Source: Neospora caninum Liverpool
Lineage: Eukaryota; Apicomplexa; Conoidasida; Eucoccidiorida; Sarcocystidae
Reading direction: 5' to 3'
Assembly (NCBI RefSeq): GCF_000208865.1
Contig: NC_018397.1
Location: forward strand, 3,348,001-3,412,000
DNA: 64,000 nt
Part shown: piece after piece, positions 60,958 through 64,000 of the stretch
Layout of the letters: the number at the start of each line of letters is the position of its first letter
Numbering within the stretch: the stretch's first letter is position 1
Notes under the pieces: model-generated
What the model saw: only the letters and a program-made list of their open reading frames with translations
The model's database searches: none
What the model was told of the DNA's origin: nothing
Made by a program: the position numbers and the translations under genes

Positions 60958-62988
60958 ATGGAAATGCCTCCTGTATCCGCCCCTCCCGCGGAGGCGGCCC
61001 TGTCCCACCAGGGTGCGCTCGCGGGCTCGGTTTCCGCAGCCAGCGTGGGGGCTCCTGAGCACTCCTCTTCGGATTGTGCCTCAGCGCCTCCTGCAGTTTC
61101 AGGTTCTTCCCACGTGTCTCCGTCTGCCTCCGCGGCGTCAACGCCGAATGACTCGTCGCAAGATGCCTCGGCGCCGGCTTTGCCTGAGGGCGGCCCTGGG
61201 GCGTCTGTTTCAGAAGCGCCGGGGCTCGACTCCCTGACCCCTGGGCGTGCGCCGCCTCCGCTCTCAGCTGCCGGCTACGTCATGACGGGGCCTCTCCCAG
61301 GGTTGCCTCGGCCACGAACAGAGACAGTGGTGCTCGACCCGTCGTCAGCTGTCCCTCCGTTGACTGTGGGGAGTGCAGCAAGTGGACTTCAGTCCTCGAC
61401 TCCACTGGCCGTCGAGGGGGCCCGCGCTGCGGCGGGGACTGGAGCGAGTGGAAGAGGTTCTTGGCCCTCAGGCGCCGGGTGCGCGCCTCAACGGACGCTC
61501 GTAACAGTCCCGAGTGTATGTGGGAGTCGCCAACGGTTCATGCATGCGTTGTTGCAACGCAGTGCGGCCTGGATGATGTTCAGCAAAGGCGTTCAGAGCG
61601 TGGAGCCGCAGTGCCTCGAGTACGTCTCGTCTTGGCTAGCGTACCGCATCGGAGCCATTGGCCGCCAAGCCAAGATCTACGCGAACATCAGGGGGACCAG
61701 CGTGGCGAACTACTTCGATGTGAAGCAGGCGCTGTTCGATGTCAGTCCCTCCTCGTACGCGGCTCTCTTCCGCACCACGGGGATCGCTCCAGTCGCAGGC
61801 ACGCAGCCGAAGGAAGTCCTTTTGGGCGCAGATGGCCGAGGCCGACGTGCGCGGCAGGCCCTCGCGAGCAGAGGCGGCGAGAGGGGCGCATGCATGCCCC
61901 TGCTGGAAACGGCCGAGGAAGAACCGGTGGTGACCACAGACGACACGTGGATGTACCGCCGTCTGTTGGGCGAGCCGGTAGACCCCATCGGCGCGGAAGA
62001 GCCCGGCGCGGTCGGTGTCCCCGCGCTCGCTTCGGGCTCCACCGCCCTCGATGCCCCCCACGACCCGCAGGGCCCTGTGGGGCGGGGAGACGACGCGTTG
62101 CGAGGGCTGGGAGGCCAGTCCCAACGAGGAGTGCCTCTCGGACCTGGCGCCCACGGGATCGGGCTCTTTCCCGGGACGGCTTCGCCTCCTGACGCAGCTG
62201 TCGGCGCTTCGGGCGCAGGCCCCGGCCTGGTCCCTGGAGGCCCTCACGCCCCTGCGGGGCCCGATCTGTCGGGTTCGGGCTCCCCCGCGGTCGGGCCCGC
62301 AGCGGGGAGCGGCGCGGCCCTTCCAGGCGCGTCGTACCCGGACGGCGCGCCGTCCCGGGGGCTGGGCGGCGCCGGGGGACCTGGCGGCAAGGTGGGGCCG
62401 AGCCGGAGCGCAGAGCCGCCGCTGCATGTGCCGCCTTGGTTCCCTCAGTTCCCTCCCGCCCACCTGTGGACATGCACGCCGACGCCGAGTCCCCCTGCTT
62501 CGGATGGCGCCTCGTTAGACTTCAAGAGGCAGTGCGCGAAAATGGAGTTGCAGCTGCATTTGCCGCAGCTCCAGCTTCCGCAAATGCCGCCTTCGAGGTG
62601 GGACGAGGCGAGCGGGGAATGGCGAGAACTCGGCGAGGACGAAGCAGCCGCTGAGGCTGGCGGGGGGGCCGAAGACTCCTGTAGACCGGGAATGAAGAGG
62701 AGACGAGGCAAAGAAGATGGGGAGACTGCGGATCTCACGCTGTGGGGACTTCCACGAGGTGAGGTAAGCAGAAGGGCCCTGTCTCTGGAAGCCGACGACG
62801 CGGTCGATAAGGAAGATGCCGACGCTGGCGCGGCCGGGGACGAAGAGCGCGGCGAATCGCGGAGGGAGAAGGGGAACGAGTTCGGAAAGGGAAAGAGAAG
62901 AAGAAGGCAGGACGAAGTCATAGAGAGAGAGGTGGTGGCCGACACTGCGCAAGACGGACACCAAGGGAATCTCCTTCTCAGCTGGTGA
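60958..62988 (+). CDS. TAF8: TAF8-like TFIID subunit, 676 aa
   Basis: The protein has the two hallmark TAF8 regions in the right order. A histone-fold domain lies at about residues 190-270: helix 1 FMHALLQRSAAWMMF, a conserved Glu-Cys-Leu-Glu helix 2 start, then RIGAIGRQAKIYANIRG and DVKQALFDV. A TAF8 C-terminal motif lies at about 488-510 (LHVPPWFPQFPPAHLW, as in the IPxxLPPFPxxHTY of animal TAF8). TAF8 pairs with TAF10 and joins TFIID at core promoters; some relatives are in SAGA. Linkers here are long and Ala/Gly/Pro-rich, making it about twice human length. Basic clusters near the end (KRRRGK, KGKRRRR) are likely nuclear signals. Start ATG 60958 is the first in frame. A strong GTAAGC inside the ORF at 62765 could be a real donor, replacing the last 74 codons by an unseen exon. 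Confidence 0.85.
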   Translation: MEMPPVSAPPAEAALSHQGALAGSVSAASVGAPEHSSSDCASAPPAVSGSSHVSPSASAASTPNDSSQDASAPALPEGGPGASVSEAPGLDSLTPGRAPPPLSAAGYVMTGPLPGLPRPRTETVVLDPSSAVPPLTVGSAASGLQSSTPLAVEGARAAAGTGASGRGSWPSGAGCAPQRTLVTVPSVCGSRQRFMHALLQRSAAWMMFSKGVQSVEPQCLEYVSSWLAYRIGAIGRQAKIYANIRGTSVANYFDVKQALFDVSPSSYAALFRTTGIAPVAGTQPKEVLLGADGRGRRARQALASRGGERGACMPLLETAEEEPVVTTDDTWMYRRLLGEPVDPIGAEEPGAVGVPALASGSTALDAPHDPQGPVGRGDDALRGLGGQSQRGVPLGPGAHGIGLFPGTASPPDAAVGASGAGPGLVPGGPHAPAGPDLSGSGSPAVGPAAGSGAALPGASYPDGAPSRGLGGAGGPGGKVGPSRSAEPPLHVPPWFPQFPPAHLWTCTPTPSPPASDGASLDFKRQCAKMELQLHLPQLQLPQMPPSRWDEASGEWRELGEDEAAAEAGGGAEDSCRPGMKRRRGKEDGETADLTLWGLPRGEVSRRALSLEADDAVDKEDADAGAAGDEERGESRREKGNEFGKGKRRRRQDEVIEREVVADTAQDGHQGNLLLSW

Positions 62989-63799
62989 GGAAATCGGGTT
63001 GTGACGTCGACGCGGGGGGAGGGGGGTGGCACGAGACTTCTATTCTCCAGAGCAGCGGGTGTCTCCGACGGCCCGTGCCTCCCCCTCGGCTCGGCCTGTC
63101 GGCCGGGAGGAGACGAAGCGGCGTCACGAGGCCTCGAACGGCTGTGGAGTCACCAGAAAAGGGAATCTCGATGTGGAACCGAGTCCACACGGCTGTCGCT
63201 CTTCCACGTGCTCCACGCAAGGCTGCGCCAAGAGGAGGCGTGTTGAAACGTCGGCGAGTACAGCGGGGGGAAGCGAACCAGTCTTACGTGTTGTTGCGGG
63301 AAGAACCACTTGTACGCGCTCCTTCATTTGTTGTGCGTTCGGTCGCGTCTCTGTGCCAAATTGTACGTTGGAACTAAGAACCCGTTCCTCGCGAATTTTC
63401 AAATTCGCAGCTGTTGCCTCGTGCCGCGTCGATCCGCGGCACCCTCGTAGAGCTCTCGCGCTATCGGCAGTCTGGCGGTGACCTCCCAGGCTCAGCACAA
63501 CCGTGTCCACAGATTCTGCGTATGCAGCCAGCTCTGGGATATCCTTCCTTTTCAACGTCGTGCAGCTTTTCTTCTCTAGGCAGCCACAGGGTTTAGCCGC
63601 GTGCCCCGCTTGATCAGAAGTGTCGCCGCTCTGTTACTGGACGCATCCACTCTGTACAGTTGCCGTCGCCTCTTTAATCGCTCTTGCTTGAGAGCTCCAT
63701 TTTCCGGAGAATGTTCAACCCTGGGAGACATATGGAATCTTTAGAGCCGAGAGTCACAGCCGGCTGCTGCGGAGAGCGCTGTCTGTAGAGCGATGAGAC
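62989..63799. other. Downstream region of the TAF8-like gene
   Basis: Probably 3'UTR, or further exons if the internal GTAAGC donor at 62765 is used. Two overlapping plus-strand ORFs (62985-63377 and 63026-63481) contain basic clusters such as KRRRV but neither gives a recognisable domain. Confidence 0.35.
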
Positions 63800-64000
63800 A
63801 TGGATGTCTGGGCACGCGATACCCGAGGGAAGCAAGGCCTCTTCTCGGGCTCCTCTCTACGTGATGGCGAATACTATGACAAAATCACCGCCGAGAAGCT
63901 TCAGGATCGCGCAACAAAAATGGCATTTCTACGTCCATTATCTCGGACTAGCGCGTATCTGCTTCAAGTGGTCAGAGTTAAAGGCAAGAGTACGCTGCAT
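63800..64000 (+). CDS. Possible first exon, cut by the window edge
   Basis: An ATG at 63800 opens a frame that stays open for all 67 codons to the window end. It begins MDVWARDTRGKQGLFSG and continues with a charged, balanced composition (EYYDKITAEKLQDR). It has no stop, so it cannot be assessed as a complete ORF. Chance could produce this length. I recognise no family. Confidence 0.25.
   Translation, partial: MDVWARDTRGKQGLFSGSSLRDGEYYDKITAEKLQDRATKMAFLRPLSRTSAYLLQVVRVKGKSTLH

Noticed and set aside
1..64000. CRISPR arrays, phage or transposon genes, rRNA.
   Set aside because: The repeats present are simple microsatellites or tandem duplications without spacers, no transposase or reverse-transcriptase motifs were seen, and the organism is a eukaryote.

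Overview
The window is nuclear DNA of an apicomplexan in the Toxoplasma gondii / Hammondia / Neospora group (Sarcocystidae). The grounds are long intron-containing genes of roughly 50% GC, large disordered Ser/Gly/Pro/Gln-rich segments around small conserved domains, apicomplexan-style domain content, many (TA)n tracts in introns, and a 100-N scaffold gap at 52837-52936. It is neither prokaryotic nor viral, so operons, ribosome binding sites and CRISPR do not apply. All gene models were built by hand from reading frame, GT-AG sites and intron phase; none has transcript support.

Layout. 0.3-7.9 kb (-): a seven-exon, 1607-aa protein with one RRM. 8.3-9.5 kb (+): an incomplete unknown gene, head to head with it. 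9.5-14 kb: unresolved, with candidate orphan exons. 14.05-18.9 kb (+): a 1253-aa triple CCCH zinc-finger protein. 18.9-21 kb: convergent intergenic space. 21.06-23.2 kb (-): a 296-aa protein whose N-terminus resembles the TFIIA gamma subunit. 24.8-25.5 kb (-): a 96-aa two-exon orphan. 26.3-34.6 kb (-): a 1650-aa multipass membrane RING protein in nine exons. 34.8 kb: a 33-bp minisatellite. 37.4-45.5 kb (-): a helical protein of about 1834-1853 aa with a mitochondrial-type N-terminus. 47.0-49.4 kb (-): a Pro/Gln/Gly/Val-rich protein. 49.4-53.6 kb: unresolved and interrupted by the gap. 53.6-54.2 kb (-): a small single-TM protein. 54.6-58.1 kb (+): a CEP44-domain centrosomal protein. 59.7 kb (-): tRNA-Asn(GTT). 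61.0-63.0 kb (+): a TAF8-like TFIID subunit. The right edge has a possible truncated first exon.

There is no operon logic; each gene is its own unit. Three functional themes recur: basal Pol II transcription (TAF8 and a possible TFIIA gamma-like protein), RNA binding (RRM and CCCH proteins), and cell architecture or organelles (CEP44 domain, membrane RING protein, mitochondrial helical-repeat protein). I see no mobile-element gene or multi-gene system. The items most worth following up are the CEP44-domain protein, the TAF8-like protein, the RING with a large internal insertion, and the small genes hidden in apparently empty DNA.
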